Shown here one piece after another: positions 15,375-15,683 of a stretch of DNA of 15,683 nucleotides. This stretch comes from Chitinophaga pinensis (lineage in GTDB: Bacteria > Bacteroidota > Bacteroidia > Chitinophagales > Chitinophagaceae). The stretch lies in contig CALQKL020000025.1 of NCBI GenBank assembly GCA_943331145.2, forward strand, positions 1 to 15,683. The letters are read 5' to 3'. How positions within the stretch are numbered: the stretch's first letter is position 1; each line of letters starts with the position of its first letter. The translations under genes and the position numbers were made by a program. The notes below the pieces were generated by a model. The model was not told the origin of the DNA, searched no databases, and saw only the letters and a program-made list of their open reading frames with translations.

Positions 15375-15683
15375 ATGCATCAAGCTCATATAATCAACCT
15401 GCCAAAGATTCTCGATGAAAGGGGGAACTTGTCTTTTTTTCAAAATGAACAGCATGTGCCCTTTACTATACAAAGGGTTTATTGGATTTATGACGTCCCT
15501 GGCGGAGAAATAAGAGGCGGTCATGCGTATAGAGAAATGCAAGAATTTATAATTGCTTTATCCGGAAGTTTTGACGTGGTTTTGTTTGATGGAATAGAAG
15601 AAAAAAAATTCACACTAAATCGATCTTATTACGGATTATACATTCCAAAAATGATTTGGCGAAGCATGGAGAACTTTTCTACA
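15375..15683 (+). CDS. FdtA/WxcM-like sugar 3,4-ketoisomerase, 3' end cut by window edge
   Basis: The first 103 codons of a cupin-fold protein of the FdtA/QdtA/WxcM group, which isomerises dTDP-4-keto-6-deoxyglucose to the 3-keto sugar on the way to 3-amino-3,6-dideoxyhexoses found in O antigens and S-layer glycans. Family marks are DERGNLSFFQ (14-23), VPFTIQRVYWIYDVPGGE (28-45), RGGHAY (47-52), FIIALSGSFDVVLFDG and GLYIPKMIWRSMENFS. The active-site HxH of FdtA is His50-Ala-Tyr52 here, so one His is replaced by Tyr. The ATG at 15375 is 4 nt after the ATPase stop, placing it in the export operon and suggesting the exported glycan contains an amino-deoxy sugar. The family call is firm; activity is less certain. 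Confidence 0.88.
   Translation, partial: MHQAHIINLPKILDERGNLSFFQNEQHVPFTIQRVYWIYDVPGGEIRGGHAYREMQEFIIALSGSFDVVLFDGIEEKKFTLNRSYYGLYIPKMIWRSMENFST

Noticed and set aside
15360..15542. Minus-strand 60-codon open frame at the right edge
   Set aside because: Antisense to the FdtA/WxcM-like gene, which matches its family along its whole visible length.

Overview
The window looks like chromosomal DNA of a Bacteroidota bacterium, probably near Chitinophagaceae or a related group. Base composition is clearly AT-rich. Several genes belong to families I know mainly from this phylum: DUF4199, DUF6089, DUF6526 and a dihydroorotase-like protein lacking its metal ligands. Ribosome binding sites are mostly AT-rich without a clear Shine-Dalgarno, and TAnnTTTG -7 promoter elements lie in front of several genes. 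I see no phage, transposon, CRISPR, tRNA or rRNA.

Layout, in four strand blocks. (1) 1-3776, minus strand: read from the right, a pseudo-dihydroorotase, a DUF4199 membrane protein whose TTG start overlaps the previous stop, a membrane-anchored family 2 glycosyltransferase, and a family 4 glycosyltransferase that runs off the left edge. The tight packing suggests one operon. (2) 4153-9428, plus strand: pyruvate dehydrogenase E1 beta (with a good Bacteroidota-type promoter), a DUF6089 outer-membrane barrel protein, a UbiD-family decarboxylase, an exported TraB/GumN-family protein and a small protein with a CarD/Tudor-like N-terminus. (3) 9765-12539, minus strand: a 2-oxo acid dehydrogenase E2 and a CinA-family protein. 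(4) 12665-15683, plus strand: a DUF6526 membrane protein, then a polysaccharide export and sugar locus: Wzm-like permease, Wzt-like ATPase with a C-terminal carbohydrate-binding domain, and the start of an FdtA/WxcM-like sugar ketoisomerase cut by the right edge.

Both ends therefore carry surface-glycan genes: glycosyltransferases on the left, and ABC export of an O-antigen-like polymer plus nucleotide-sugar modification on the right. The middle is mostly housekeeping metabolism: oxo-acid dehydrogenase subunits, a decarboxylase probably of the menaquinone pathway, and CinA nucleotide repair. The two gene-free stretches over 300 bp are a divergent promoter region (3777-4152) and a convergent spacer (9429-9764). 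The spacer holds three inverted repeats and a degenerate 8-bp tandem repeat and looks like an interspersed repeat cluster.

Most unusual points: the dihydroorotase-like protein has lost nearly all metal ligands; the FdtA-like protein has Tyr in place of one of two active-site His; the two glycosyltransferases sit in the same frame separated only by a stop codon and a non-ATG start; and the 179-aa CarD/Tudor-like protein has no assigned role. I found no clear evidence of a wholly new multi-gene system.
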